64,000 nt of DNA from Rhodospirillum sp047263945 (GCF_047263945.1 NZ_JBLAVB010000015.1:29385-93384), one strand, 5' to 3'; counted from the first letter of the stretch, positions 33,846-43,031 are shown. Translations and numbers: made by a program. Notes: generated by a model from the letters alone, not told the origin.

Positions 33846-34605
33846 GACCGACAGCCAGTCCTCGATGCGGGCCGACGCCGGGCGTCCCCCCCTGCTGCGC
33901 CTTTCCGGTGTCCATACCCATATTGACCAGTACCACATCCTCCAAGGTGTGGACCTCGAGGTGCCCGAGGGTGCTTTGACCATGCTGTTGGGGCGCAACG
34001 GGGCGGGCAAGACCACGACCATGCGCACCATCATGGGTCTGTGGACGGCCAGCGCGGGGGAGATCACCTTTGCCGGGGAGCGCCTGAATGGCCTGAAGAC
34101 TCCGGACATCTCCCGCAAAAGCATCGCCTATGTGCCGGAGACCATGGGCATCTTCGGCGGGTTGACCGTGCGGGAAAACATGGTCCTCGCCGCCCGAACG
34201 GGCCCCATGGACGAGGACCGGTTGCGCTGGATCCTCGACCTGTTTCCGGCCCTGGAGAAGTTTTGGAATGCGCCGGCGGGCGCCCTGTCCGGCGGCCAGA
34301 AACAGATGTTGGCCATCGCCCGGGCGGTGATTGAACCCTCCCGGCTTTTGTTGATCGACGAACCGACCAAGGGGCTCGCCCCGGCCATTGTCGGCGCCCT
34401 GACCGAGGCGATCCGTCAGCTCAAGGGATTCGGGGCCACCATTCTGATGGTCGAGCAAAACTTCGCCATGGCCAAGGCGGTCGGCGACACCGTGGCGGTC
34501 ATGGACAGTGGACGCATTGTCCACAGGGGATCCATGGCCGACTTGGCGCAGAACAAGGACCTGCAGGAAGGACTCCTGGGCCTGAGCATGGAGATGCACC
34601 AATGA
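33838..34605 (+). CDS. ABC transporter ATPase, LivF-like
   Basis: 255 residues with Walker A GRNGAGKTT, signature LSGGQKQMLAIARA, Walker B LLLIDEPTKGLAP and LMVEQNFAMA switch. It is the second nucleotide-binding subunit of the branched-chain-type importer. The order here (binding protein, G, F, H, M) places both ATPases before the permeases. Start and stop overlap the neighbours (8 bases before, ATGA after), indicating translational coupling. Confidence 0.9.
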   Translation: MFETDSQSSMRADAGRPPLLRLSGVHTHIDQYHILQGVDLEVPEGALTMLLGRNGAGKTTTMRTIMGLWTASAGEITFAGERLNGLKTPDISRKSIAYVPETMGIFGGLTVRENMVLAARTGPMDEDRLRWILDLFPALEKFWNAPAGALSGGQKQMLAIARAVIEPSRLLLIDEPTKGLAPAIVGALTEAIRQLKGFGATILMVEQNFAMAKAVGDTVAVMDSGRIVHRGSMADLAQNKDLQEGLLGLSMEMHQ

Positions 34606-35615
34606 GAGCGGCGGCCTCCCGTTTCCGCCTTTTCGGCGCCTGTCGTCCCTCGCCTGTCCAACTGCTGGTTCCCGGGTTGATGGTCGTCGCCCTGGTGCTG
34701 GTGGGCAATCCCTCCACCTGGGTGACTTTGACGCTGGCCGGGCTGGCCATGGGGATGATGATCTTCATCATGGCCTCCGGCCTGACCCTGGTCTTTGGCC
34801 TGATGGATGTCCTGAACTTCGGCCATGGGGCCTTCATTTCCCTGGGTGCCTTCGTCGGCGTCACCGTCATGGCGGCGTTGTCGCCCTGGATGGCCTCCCC
34901 CTCCCTGGCGGCAAACCTGGGGGCCATTGGCTTGGGCGCCCTGGTGGCCATGGCCGTGGCTGGGGGCTTCGGCTACCTGTTCGAGCGGACCATCATCCGG
35001 CCCGTCTATGGGGATCACCTGAAACAGATCCTCATCACCATGGGGGGGCTGATTGTGGTGGAGCAGGTGATTTATGTGCTCTGGGGGCCGGATGCCATTC
35101 CCATTCCCCGGCCCGATAGCCTGAAGGGCGCCTTCGCCTTCGGTGATGTGGTTCTGGAGAAATACCGGATCTTGGCGGTCTGCCTCGGCCTGGTGATCTT
35201 TGCGGCCATGAGCCTGACCCTGAGGCGCACCAAGATCGGCCTGCTGATCCGCGCCGGGGTCGAGAACAGCGAGATGGTGGAGACCCTGGGCTATCGGATC
35301 GGCGCCCTCTTCATTGCGGTGTTCGTGGTGGGCTCGGCCCTGGCGGGGCTGGGCGGAGTCATGTGGGGTCTCTACCAGGAGGTCATCACCGCACCCATGG
35401 GCATGACCGTAATGATCCTGATCTTCATTGTCGTGATCATCGGCGGCCTGGGCTCCGTCGAGGGGTGCTTCCTGGGAGCCTTGTTGGTGGGACTGATGAA
35501 CAATTACACCGCCTATCTGGCCCCAAAGGTGGCACTGGGGTCGAGCATCCTGCTGATGGTGGCGGTCCTGATGTGGCGGCCTGAGGGTCTGCTTCCTCCG
35601 GCGAAGGGACGGTAG
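34602..35615 (+). CDS. ABC transporter permease, LivH-like
   Basis: 337 residues, hydrophobic, with about eight or nine membrane segments. It has the LivH signature around residues 55-80 (GLTLVFGLMDVLNFGHGAF) and a cytoplasmic loop ENSEMVETLGYRIGALF that contacts the ATPases. It is longer than usual at the N-terminus (charged residues 1-20). It is the first inner-membrane subunit; the start is ATGA-coupled to the LivF-like gene. Confidence 0.9.
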   Translation: MRAAASRFRLFGACRPSPVQLLVPGLMVVALVLVGNPSTWVTLTLAGLAMGMMIFIMASGLTLVFGLMDVLNFGHGAFISLGAFVGVTVMAALSPWMASPSLAANLGAIGLGALVAMAVAGGFGYLFERTIIRPVYGDHLKQILITMGGLIVVEQVIYVLWGPDAIPIPRPDSLKGAFAFGDVVLEKYRILAVCLGLVIFAAMSLTLRRTKIGLLIRAGVENSEMVETLGYRIGALFIAVFVVGSALAGLGGVMWGLYQEVITAPMGMTVMILIFIVVIIGGLGSVEGCFLGALLVGLMNNYTAYLAPKVALGSSILLMVAVLMWRPEGLLPPAKGR

Positions 35616-35618
35616 GTC

Positions 35619-36683
35619 ATGATCTTCCAGCGCATTCTCTCCGGCGACCTGCCTCGCTCCAGGGTTCTGGCCGTTCTGATCGGCGGCATCGTTCTCGCCC
35701 TGGCCTTCGCGCCCTTCCTGTTCCCCGGCACCCGCTCGCTGGATACGGCGGCGCGCATCTGCATCTTCATCGTTCTGGTGGCCAGCTATGACCTGTTGCT
35801 GGGATATACGGGCATTGTTTCCTTCGCCCATACCATGTTCTTTGGCCTGGGGGCCTATGGGGTGGCCATTGCGCTCTCCAACCTGGGGCCCAGTTGGGGG
35901 GCGGTCCTGCTGGGAACGGTGGGAGGCCTGGCCCTGGCTGTGGGGCTCGCCTTGTTGATCGCCCTGTTTTCCCTGCGGGTTCGGGCCATCTTCTTCGCCA
36001 TGGTGACTCTGGCTGTGGCCAGCGCCTTTGCCATCCTGGTCAGCCAGCTTTTCCATATCACCGGGGGAGAGGATGGTCTCAGCTATCAAGTCCCCCACGC
36101 GCTGTCTCCGGCCTTTAAACTGATCAAGGCCAAGGTTCTGGGGGTCCGGCTGGATGGGCGCCTGCTGAGCTACTATCTGGTGTTTCTCAGCGCCACGGGT
36201 CTGTTCCTGCTGCTCCTGAGGGTGGTGAACTCGCCCTTTGGCCGGGTCCTTCAAGCCATCCGCGAGAACGGCTTCCGGGCCGAGGCCATCGGCTATACCA
36301 CCGTGCACTACCGGGCCATCGCCACCTGTCTTTCTGCGGGTGTGGCCGCCTTGGCCGGTGTGTTGATGGCGCTTTGGTTGCACTACACGGGGCCGGTGAC
36401 GACCCTGTCCCTTGATATCATGGTGGATATCCTGCTGATGGTCGTCATCGGGGGGATGGGGACGCTCTATGGTTCCATCATCGGGGCGACCCTGTTCATC
36501 CTCGCCCAGAACTACCTGCGGGAGGTCATGGATCTGATCGCCCAAGCCACGGTTGGTGTGCCGGTGATCCCCGATCTGTTCGCACCGGAGCGCTGGCTGC
36601 TCTGGCTGGGGGTACTGTTCATCCTGAGCGTCTATTTCTTCCCGACCGGCATGGTTGGGCGATTGAGGGGATCCCAACGATGA
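35619..36683 (+). CDS. ABC transporter permease, LivM-like
   Basis: 354 residues with about ten membrane segments. The LivM motif LLLGYTGIVSFAHTMFFGLGAYG is at about 50-73 and the ATPase-coupling loop IRENGFRAEAIGYTTVHYR at about 210-228. It begins 3 bases after the LivH-like stop and overlaps the hydrolase start by 4. It completes the permease pair of the importer. Confidence 0.9.
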   Translation: MIFQRILSGDLPRSRVLAVLIGGIVLALAFAPFLFPGTRSLDTAARICIFIVLVASYDLLLGYTGIVSFAHTMFFGLGAYGVAIALSNLGPSWGAVLLGTVGGLALAVGLALLIALFSLRVRAIFFAMVTLAVASAFAILVSQLFHITGGEDGLSYQVPHALSPAFKLIKAKVLGVRLDGRLLSYYLVFLSATGLFLLLLRVVNSPFGRVLQAIRENGFRAEAIGYTTVHYRAIATCLSAGVAALAGVLMALWLHYTGPVTTLSLDIMVDILLMVVIGGMGTLYGSIIGATLFILAQNYLREVMDLIAQATVGVPVIPDLFAPERWLLWLGVLFILSVYFFPTGMVGRLRGSQR

Positions 36684-37528
36684 CATCCATCACCAAACCC
36701 AGAAGCGCCTATGCTCCCCTTTGCGGCTACGAAATCCACGTCACCGAGTGGGGGGATCCGGCTGCTGAAACCGTGGTCCTCTGGCATGGGTTGGCGCGCA
36801 CGGGGCGGGATTTCGACCCCTTGGCCCAGGTGCTGGCCGAGAACTACCACGTCCTCGCACCCGATACCCTGGGACGGGGGTTCAGCCAGTGGTCCCGCGA
36901 CCCGAAACGGGACTATTGCCTCGCCACCTATGGGGACCATGCCCTGGCGCTTCTGGCCCATTACGGCCTGGACCGCGTGCGCTGGGTGGGGACTTCCATG
37001 GGGGGCGCCCTGGGAATCCACCTGGCCGGAGGGCGGTTGCGGGATCGGATCAGCCATCTGGTGGTCAATGACATTGCCCCGGAGTTGATCCCTGCGGCCG
37101 TTGAGCGGATCCTCGCCTACGCCGGAAACCCGCCGACCTTCGAAACCATGGTGGAGCTGGAGAATGTCCTGCGGACCATTTACAAGCCCTATGGCTGGTT
37201 GTCCGATGACCAGTGGCGACAGATGGTGGAAACCTCGGCCCGGCGCATGGATGATGGTCGCCTGACGGTTCACTACGATCCCATGATGGTGGAGCAGTTC
37301 CGCAGTCACCCCCAGGATTACACCCAATGGGAGGCCTGGGACGCCATCACCGCCCGGACCTTGCTCTACCGGGGGGCCAACAGTGATCTGATCACCCAAG
37401 AGTGGGCCGAGGACATGACCCGGCGCGGTCCCAAAGCCGACTTGCGGATCTTTCAAGGCATGGGCCATGCCCCGGCGCTGAATGTCCCCGAACAGATCGA
37501 GCCCATTGTCGCGTTCCTGGAAAGCTGA
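36680..37528 (+). CDS. Alpha/beta hydrolase of the transporter operon
   Basis: 282 residues with the oxyanion loop LWHGLARTG, nucleophile elbow GTSMGG (S106), an acid in GANSDLI (about 236) and the catalytic histidine in GMGHAPALN (about 262). No signal peptide, so it is cytoplasmic. The ATGA overlap with the LivM-like gene indicates it works on the imported compound, perhaps cleaving an ester or carbon-carbon bond in the way of MhpC-type enzymes. The exact reaction cannot be read from sequence. Confidence 0.85.
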   Translation: MTSITKPRSAYAPLCGYEIHVTEWGDPAAETVVLWHGLARTGRDFDPLAQVLAENYHVLAPDTLGRGFSQWSRDPKRDYCLATYGDHALALLAHYGLDRVRWVGTSMGGALGIHLAGGRLRDRISHLVVNDIAPELIPAAVERILAYAGNPPTFETMVELENVLRTIYKPYGWLSDDQWRQMVETSARRMDDGRLTVHYDPMMVEQFRSHPQDYTQWEAWDAITARTLLYRGANSDLITQEWAEDMTRRGPKADLRIFQGMGHAPALNVPEQIEPIVAFLES

Positions 37529-37578
37529 GTTTTCCGTTTTCGGTCAATGCGTTTGGCTCCCGGTCTCACCGCTGGGCT

Positions 37579-37780
37579 CGGTACACGATAGTGTCTCGTC
37601 CTTTTTGGGCGATAGCCCAAACCCATTTGGGGGCCAATGCCCCCAAACCCCCATTTCTCTTTTATTGATCAGAACCCGGGGTCTGGGGCCTTTCGGCCAG
37701 CAACTGCCTGGGGTCTGGGGCCTTTCGGCCCCAGTGGGGGACGGGGCAAAGCCCCGTGACGGTCCCCCCCTGTCGTGTTC
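37579..37780 (+). repeat. Dispersed intergenic repeat, copy 1 (forward)
   Basis: It begins CGGTACACGATAGTGTCTCG then TTTTTGGGC. It continues through two copies of GGGGTCTGGGGCCTTTCGGC and ends with the hairpin ACGGGGCAAAGCCCCGT and CCCCTGTCGTG. The same blocks occur in the same order, inverted, at 39847-39966. It occupies most of the 348-base gap after the hydrolase and its hairpins may also terminate that operon. Confidence 0.8.
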
Positions 37781-37827
37781 CCTCACCGATGGGAGTTTTT
37801 TGCACGTTGGGTCTTGCATAAGAATCG

Positions 37828-37845
37828 CTCAAGATATATCTTGAG
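37828..37845. promoter_or_regulatory. Perfect 18-base palindrome, probable PadR operator
   Basis: CTCAAGATATATCTTGAG lies 31 bases upstream of the padR-family start. Its symmetry, AT-rich centre and position suggest autoregulation by that dimeric repressor. Confidence 0.72.
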
Positions 37846-37876
37846 TGTGTTGAAACATAGCTAAGGAGGTCTCGTG

Positions 37877-38557
37877 ATGAGACACGTATTTAAACTTGGT
37901 CGGATGGGCTGCGGATATCAGGCTCGGGATGACTTCGATATGGGCGGAGGTGGTCGTCATGGCGGCGGCGGTCCAGGTCTGGGCCGAGGGCATGGCCCAA
38001 GGTCAGGTCGGGGAGGTCCCGGCAGGGGCCATGGGCATGGTTCTGGCAGGGATTTTGGCCCGGGTGGTCCCGAGGGCTGGGGCGGGCATCGCCGCCGCCG
38101 GGGTATGATGGACGCCGAGGAACTGCGGTTGGTTCTGCTGTCCCTTCTGTCCGAACAACCCCGCCACGGCTACGACCTGATCCGCGGGATCGAGGATCTG
38201 ACGGGCGGCGCCTACGCCCCCAGCCCTGGCGTGGTCTACCCGGCGCTGTCCCTTCTGGCAGACATGTCCCTGGTGGAGGAGGCCGAATCCGAGGGAACCC
38301 GCAAGGTTTTCGTGATCACCGAAGCGGGGACGGCGGACCTCGCCGAAAAGACCGAGCAGGTCCAGGCGGTTCTTGCCCGGTTGAAGGCCCTGGCCAACGA
38401 CGAGGCCCGGGTAGATGTCACCCCCGTGCGGCGGGCCATGGATAATCTGCGCACCGTCCTGAAAACCCGGTTGTCAAAGGAGGACGCCGATAAGGACATG
38501 GTCCATGACATCGCTGCCCGCCTGGATGCCTTGGCCCAGGACGTGGAGCGTCTGTGA
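37877..38557 (+). CDS. PadR-family transcriptional regulator with Gly/Arg/His-rich N-terminus
   Basis: 226 residues from ATG 37877, 7 bases after AGGAGGT; GTG at 37874 is possible. Residues 1-75 are a Gly/Arg/His-rich extension. Residues 78-150 are the winged helix of PadR (ELRLVLLSLLSEQPRHGYDLIRGIED... SPGVVYPALSLLADMSLVEE), followed by a helical dimerisation part. PadR proteins usually repress nearby genes and release DNA on binding small molecules or metals; the His-rich stretch could bind metal. A perfect palindrome precedes the gene. Its stop is close to the DUF2218 gene, its likely partner. Confidence 0.88.
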   Translation: MRHVFKLGRMGCGYQARDDFDMGGGGRHGGGGPGLGRGHGPRSGRGGPGRGHGHGSGRDFGPGGPEGWGGHRRRRGMMDAEELRLVLLSLLSEQPRHGYDLIRGIEDLTGGAYAPSPGVVYPALSLLADMSLVEEAESEGTRKVFVITEAGTADLAEKTEQVQAVLARLKALANDEARVDVTPVRRAMDNLRTVLKTRLSKEDADKDMVHDIAARLDALAQDVERL

Positions 38558-38661
38558 TGTCTGGTTTAAGGGTCGATCGACTGCGGAAGCGCTTTGGCCT
38601 TCCCCCGCTTCCCCCCCTTTCTCCCATGACCGATCTTGAACCGGACGAGGAGTTGTCCCCC

Positions 38662-38979
38662 ATGGCGATGAGCACCGCCCGCGTCCCCACCCCCAATGGC
38701 AGCCGGTATCTCCAACAACTCTGCAAGCATTGGTCCCATAACCTGTCCGTCGAGTTCACCCCCGAAGCGGGGACGGTCGCTTTCCCCAAGGATGGTCACG
38801 GCGCGAACTGGCCTGGAGATGCCCTCTTGACCCTCGAAGCCGAGGAGGCCCATTTGCTCTGTACCCTGACAGGCAGCGTTTCCGAGCAGGTGGAGGCTTT
38901 GAAGGATGTGGTGTCCCGGCACCTGGACCGCTTCGCTTTCCGGGAAGCCCCCCTGGCTTTCGATTGGGTGGATGGGTAA
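38662..38979 (+). CDS. DUF2218 family protein
   Basis: 105 residues from ATG 38662, chosen because GAGGAG lies 8 bases before it and because family members start at this point (MSTARVPTPNGSRYLQQLCKHWSHNLSVEF). The frame is open to ATG 38557, which overlaps the PadR stop and would add 35 residues. The C-terminus has the family end RHLDRFAFREAPLAFDW. Family members occur near siderophore and metal genes, but the biochemical function is unknown. It is co-directional with PadR and probably in one transcript. Confidence 0.78.
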   Translation: MAMSTARVPTPNGSRYLQQLCKHWSHNLSVEFTPEAGTVAFPKDGHGANWPGDALLTLEAEEAHLLCTLTGSVSEQVEALKDVVSRHLDRFAFREAPLAFDWVDG

Positions 38980-39040
38980 CCCGCAGGGCAAAGGGGTGTT
39001 GACTTGTCAAACGCTCCGGGGCGGCTTATGGTCCGCCCCT

Positions 39041-39170
39041 GTCATTGGGGAGTAGCCGCCCTCGGGTAAAGGGGGGGATGCATCAACAGACTTGGGTCCG
39101 CCCGTCCTGGGACGGACCCATGGTGTATCCGGCATGTTGCTTGGCGAGACCTTTGGCTTCGACACCTGTC
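39041..39170 (+). promoter_or_regulatory. yybP-ykoY Mn2+ riboswitch
   Basis: The leader contains GGGGAGTAGCC, then ATCAACAGACTTG, a strong hairpin (GGGTCCGCCCG/CGGACCC), and GCGAGACC. These are the conserved blocks of the manganese-sensing yybP-ykoY class in the right order. It lies directly upstream of a GDT1/TMEM165-family gene, the class of target this riboswitch is known to control in proteobacteria. Mn2+ binding should raise exporter expression. Confidence 0.82.
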
Positions 39171-39232
39171 TCGACGGATCGGGCGGGGTGGCGAGCCATT
39201 GGTCCTGTTTGCCCGATCCCTTTTGGTGTTCC

Positions 39233-39808
39233 ATGGAAGCCCTGTTCCTGTCCACGGGTATCGTGGCCATTGCCGAGATCGGCGACAAGACCCAGTTGCT
39301 GGCCCTTGTCCTGGCGGCGCGATTCCGCAAACCCCTGCCCATTATCCTGGGTATTCTTGTTGCCACGTTGGCAAACCATGGCTTGGCCGCCTGGGTGGGG
39401 ACGCTGGTCGCCGATTGGCTGGGCGCGGATACGCTCCGCTGGGTTCTTGGCCTGTCCTTCCTGGGCATGGCGGTCTGGATCCTGATCCCCGACAAGGTGG
39501 ACGAGGAAACAGCGACGGTCTCTCGCTTCGGCCCCTTTGTCACGACCCTGGTCTCTTTCTTCCTTTTGGAAATCGGCGACAAGACGCAGATCGCCACCAT
39601 TGCCCTGGCGGCGCGGTTCGACGATCTGCTTTTGGTTACCCTTGGAACCACCTTGGGCATGATGATTGCCAATGTGCCTGCGGTTCTTTTGGGCCATGTC
39701 GCCGCGACCAAGATCCCCATGCCGCTGGTCCACGGCCTGGCTGCTCTGATTTTCGCGGTCCTGGGAGTCCTTGCTTTGGCAAATGCGGGCGACCTGTTCT
39801 CTTTATGA
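39233..39808 (+). CDS. GDT1/TMEM165 (UPF0016) family manganese exporter
   Basis: 191 residues from ATG 39233. The protein has two homologous halves, each with the family motif EIGDKT (about residues 14-19 and 103-108) on the first helix of a three-helix bundle, giving six membrane segments. Family members move Mn2+ or Ca2+, and bacterial ones expel excess Mn2+. The Mn2+ riboswitch just upstream supports this. The frame is open upstream to 39092 but that part overlaps the riboswitch. Confidence 0.9.
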   Translation: MEALFLSTGIVAIAEIGDKTQLLALVLAARFRKPLPIILGILVATLANHGLAAWVGTLVADWLGADTLRWVLGLSFLGMAVWILIPDKVDEETATVSRFGPFVTTLVSFFLLEIGDKTQIATIALAARFDDLLLVTLGTTLGMMIANVPAVLLGHVAATKIPMPLVHGLAALIFAVLGVLALANAGDLFSL

Positions 39809-39846
39809 TGGGAAGAGAGCATTTTGCGCAAACGTGGTCGCGGTGC

Positions 39847-39966
39847 ACGACAGGGGATGTTTTCCACTCACGGGGCTTTGCCCCGTCCCCCCCCCTCTTT
39901 GGCGAGGCTGGGGGCCGAAAGGCCCCAGACCCCAGGCCCAAAAAGACGAGACACTGTCGTGTACCG
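39847..39966 (-). repeat. Dispersed intergenic repeat, copy 2 (inverted)
   Basis: The complement of 37579-37780 with internal deletions: the ends CCCCTGTCGTG and CGGTACACGA.AGTGTCTCGTC, the ACGGGGCAAAGCCCCGT hairpin and the TCTGGGGCCTTTCGGCCCC hairpin are all present in order. With copy 1 it brackets the PadR/DUF2218/GDT1 genes. It may also terminate the exporter transcript. Confidence 0.8.
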
Positions 39967-40061
39967 TGGAGTCACAAATGAGGTGAGATGCTCTAGAGTA
40001 TTCCGAGATCTATATAATTAGAGTGAAACCCGAAATGACTCTCATTATTTCAACCGCTTGG

Positions 40062-40187
40062 TCGTCATTCCCGCGCAGGCGGGAATCCAGGGTGGGAGCA
40101 GGCAAGGGAAGCAAATCCCGCGACGCCAGTGCATTTGAGCACCGGCAGCGAAATCAACCCTGGATGCCCGTTTTCACGGGCATGACG
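40062..40187. mobile_element. MITE-like element with 30-base imperfect terminal inverted repeats
   Basis: The left end CGTCATTCCCGCG... ATCCAGGG and the right end CCCTGGAT...GGGCATGACG pair over 30 bases with a few mismatches, and each end is itself a small hairpin. The 126-base element has no coding capacity. Sequences starting CGTCATTCCCGCG and containing GGAATCCAGG are common non-autonomous repeats in proteobacteria. Confidence 0.72.
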
Positions 40188-40226
40188 GAAACCTTTAATT
40201 TCACGGCATGACTTTTGGGTTGAGCT

Positions 40227-42770
40227 CTAAGGCAGTGGCGGGAAAAGGGGCGTCCGCAACCGCGTCCGGTAGCGGCGCCAGGATCCCAGTCCGCCTTCCA
40301 GGGCTTTCTCCAGTCCCAGGCGCAGGCCGCCGAGGATGACCAGCCAGACCAGCATGTACAGCCAAACCCATGCGATCAGGCTCCAGGGAATGGCGGGTAC
40401 CACCCAGCCGAAGCCGCACATGAGGACGGCAACGGCCTGGGTCAGCCCGATGGCCACCAGTAGGGTGGGGGCAGGGTGAGGGCGTGAAAGGAACCACCCC
40501 TTGGTTCGGGCCACGAGCAAAAGCAGATGGCCCCCCGCGACCAGTTGCAGGAACATCACAGATTGCAGATGGGCTTCATCCGTCAGACCGAAAACGCCAT
40601 GGCGGGTCGGGTCAGAGAGGATTTCCATGCCGATCAACAGCAGGCCAAAGGATTGGACGAGGGAGGCCAAGCCCAACCCCCCGGCGATCCCTATCAGATG
40701 GGGCATGCGCCAGCGCGTTGGCTCCGGCCCAGCCGAGGTCCGGTCATAGGCGATGGCCATGATGGGGATGTCGTCCAGCAGGGACATGACCACGATCATA
40801 ACCGCCGTCAGGGGTTGGAACCCCAGGAAGATGGTGGACAGGACAACCAGGGCCATGATGTCCATGGTCAGGGCGACCCGGTAGATGGTGTAGCTGGTGA
40901 TCCGCAAGAAGATGCGGCGGGATTCCTCGATAGCCTTGGCGATCACCGACAGGCCCGGCGCGGTCAGGATCACCCCCGCAGCGCCCCGCGCGGCATCCGT
41001 GGCCCCGGATACGGCCACCCCGCAATTGGCCTGTTTCAGGGCCGGTGCATCATTGACCCCGTCGCCGGTCATGGCGACCACATGCCCCCGCTTCTGCAGC
41101 GCTTTGACGATGGCGTATTTGTGCTCGGGAAAGACCCGGGCGAAGCCGTCGGCCCGTTCGATCAGATCGACCACCGCCGCAGGGGGGTTATCCGGGTCCA
41201 TGTCCCGGGGAAAGCTCTCCGCTGCCGTGGCGATGTTCATGCCCAGACCCAATTGCCGGGCTGTTTCCCGGGCGATGGCCGTGTCGTCACCGGTGATCAT
41301 CTTCACCGAAACGCCCCGGGCCCGCACAGCCTCGATGGTTGTGCGGGAATCATCCCGCGGGGGATCGAACAGGGGGAGAACGCCCAGGATCACCCAACTG
41401 CTTCCCCCATCATCGGACCGGGCGACGGCAAGGGCGCGATAGCCCTTGGCTCCCAGCTCCGTCACATGGGTGTCCACCATTCGGGCGACCTCCGCCCGGG
41501 GGTGGGCCAAATCGACAATGGCTTGGGGGGCACCTTTGGTGGCGAGGAAGGTCCGTCCATTTGGACCTTCAACCACGGCTTCGGCGCGCTTGGAGACCGG
41601 GTCGAAGGGGGTGAAGGCCGAGATGCTGTATCCGTCCGGCAGATCAGTTGAGGCGGAGGCGGCCAGCACCGCCGTATCGATGGCGTCATTCCCCGGGCGG
41701 GAGGCCAGGGCGGCAACCAAAAGGGTTTCCGCAGGGTCATTCCGCTCCACGGCCAGGGGGGTGTCCAGGGTTAACTGGTTCTTGGTCAATGTACCGGTTT
41801 TGTCGGAACATAGGATGTCCACTCCCGCCAACTCATCAATGGAGGAGAGGCGCGAGACGATGGCCTTGTCTCTAGAGAGAGCCAGCGCGCCCAGGGCCAG
41901 GGTGATGGAGAACACCGCAGGCATGGCCACGGGGATGGAGGCGACCAGCAGAATCAGAACGAATTGCAGGATATCCAGGGCATCGGTCAGACCCCAATTG
42001 TTGGACACCACGATGTCCCGGTAGACCTGGACGGCGACCATCACCAGAGCCAGCACCAGCGCCGTGGCGATCAGGATGTTGCCAATCTGGAACATGGCCT
42101 TCTGGGCGTGACTCTCCGCTCCGGCACCCGCCACCAGACGGGCCGCCCGCCCGAGAAAGGTCTGTGCTCCGGTGGCGATGACGACGCCTTCAACCTCCCC
42201 TTGGCGCACGATGCTGCCCGAATAGGCGATATCGCCCATGCCCTTGGAAACGGGAAGGGATTCCCCGGTCAGGGAGGCTTGGTCAATGGAGGCGAAATCC
42301 CCCGTGGTCAGACGCAGATCCGCCGGAACGATGTCCCCCAAGCGGATCCGGACGATGTCCCCGGTCACCAGCTCCTTGGCTTCATGGGTGGCCCAGACCC
42401 GGTCCCGCAGAACCCGCGCCTGGGGAGCCAATCCCTCCCGCAGCGCAGCGAGCGCGGCGTTGGCCTTGCGGTCCTGCCAGAATTCCAGGGCGGCGTTAAA
42501 GACCAGCAATCCGAAGATGATGGTGAAATCCTCCCACCGCCCGAGCAACAGGGAGACCAAGGCCGCAGCCTCGATCATATAGGCGATGGGGCCCGTGAAA
42601 TGGCTCAATGCCTTCGCCAGGAGGCTTTCGGTCTTTTCCGGCAGGGCATTGGGTCCCTGCTCGTCGAGCCGTCGGCTTGCCTCTTCATTGCTCAGGCCCC
42701 GGCTGGGGTCGACGGTCAGGGCGGACAGGACCTCGGAAAGGGGGGCGGTTTCAAAATCAGCGAGGGGCAT
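40227..42770 (-). CDS. P-type (P3A) plasma-membrane proton ATPase
   Basis: 847 residues with all P-type landmarks: actuator TGES (ASLTGESLPVSKG), phosphorylation site CSDKTGTLT with D323, nucleotide-binding KGAPQ, and the hinge TGDGVNDAPALKQANCGVAVSGATDAARGAA. The absence of heavy-metal N-terminal domains and CPC motif, plus the short cytosolic ends and DNWGLTD/ILLVASIPVAMPAVFS region, fit the P3A H+-exporting subclass. About ten membrane helices. It would extrude protons with ATP. Divergent from the iron-type ABC operon; the 261-base gap holds both promoters. Confidence 0.88.
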   Translation of the reverse strand: MPLADFETAPLSEVLSALTVDPSRGLSNEEASRRLDEQGPNALPEKTESLLAKALSHFTGPIAYMIEAAALVSLLLGRWEDFTIIFGLLVFNAALEFWQDRKANAALAALREGLAPQARVLRDRVWATHEAKELVTGDIVRIRLGDIVPADLRLTTGDFASIDQASLTGESLPVSKGMGDIAYSGSIVRQGEVEGVVIATGAQTFLGRAARLVAGAGAESHAQKAMFQIGNILIATALVLALVMVAVQVYRDIVVSNNWGLTDALDILQFVLILLVASIPVAMPAVFSITLALGALALSRDKAIVSRLSSIDELAGVDILCSDKTGTLTKNQLTLDTPLAVERNDPAETLLVAALASRPGNDAIDTAVLAASASTDLPDGYSISAFTPFDPVSKRAEAVVEGPNGRTFLATKGAPQAIVDLAHPRAEVARMVDTHVTELGAKGYRALAVARSDDGGSSWVILGVLPLFDPPRDDSRTTIEAVRARGVSVKMITGDDTAIARETARQLGLGMNIATAAESFPRDMDPDNPPAAVVDLIERADGFARVFPEHKYAIVKALQKRGHVVAMTGDGVNDAPALKQANCGVAVSGATDAARGAAGVILTAPGLSVIAKAIEESRRIFLRITSYTIYRVALTMDIMALVVLSTIFLGFQPLTAVMIVVMSLLDDIPIMAIAYDRTSAGPEPTRWRMPHLIGIAGGLGLASLVQSFGLLLIGMEILSDPTRHGVFGLTDEAHLQSVMFLQLVAGGHLLLLVARTKGWFLSRPHPAPTLLVAIGLTQAVAVLMCGFGWVVPAIPWSLIAWVWLYMLVWLVILGGLRLGLEKALEGGLGSWRRYRTRLRTPLFPPLP

Positions 42771-43031
42771 GGTTGCATAGACTCCAGACCGCGAGCGGGC
42801 TTTGAACGCGGGGATGGGCGGAAATAGATCTCAGGTAGGAAGACACACTAACCGTTTGAGGGAAAGAGAGAACACCCGGAAGGGGGCGAAGTGATGACGC
42901 AGTGCACCTTAAACGAGGTCTCCCTGACCGTTTTCTTGGGTTGTCACAAAAGGACAATGGTTCCGTCACGAAAATGAAAAGCCCCCCGAGTAGGGTGTCG
43001 TCCATGACCTTCTCATGGAGACCTTCATCCA

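Noticed and set aside
34416..36686. 756-codon open frame on the minus strand
   Set aside because: Antisense to both permeases; composition is His/Gln/Gly/Asp-rich shadow of hydrophobic codons.
42771..43031. Specific promoter or operator in the divergent gap
   Set aside because: Both genes need promoters here, but I found no consensus elements or Fur-like box good enough to report.
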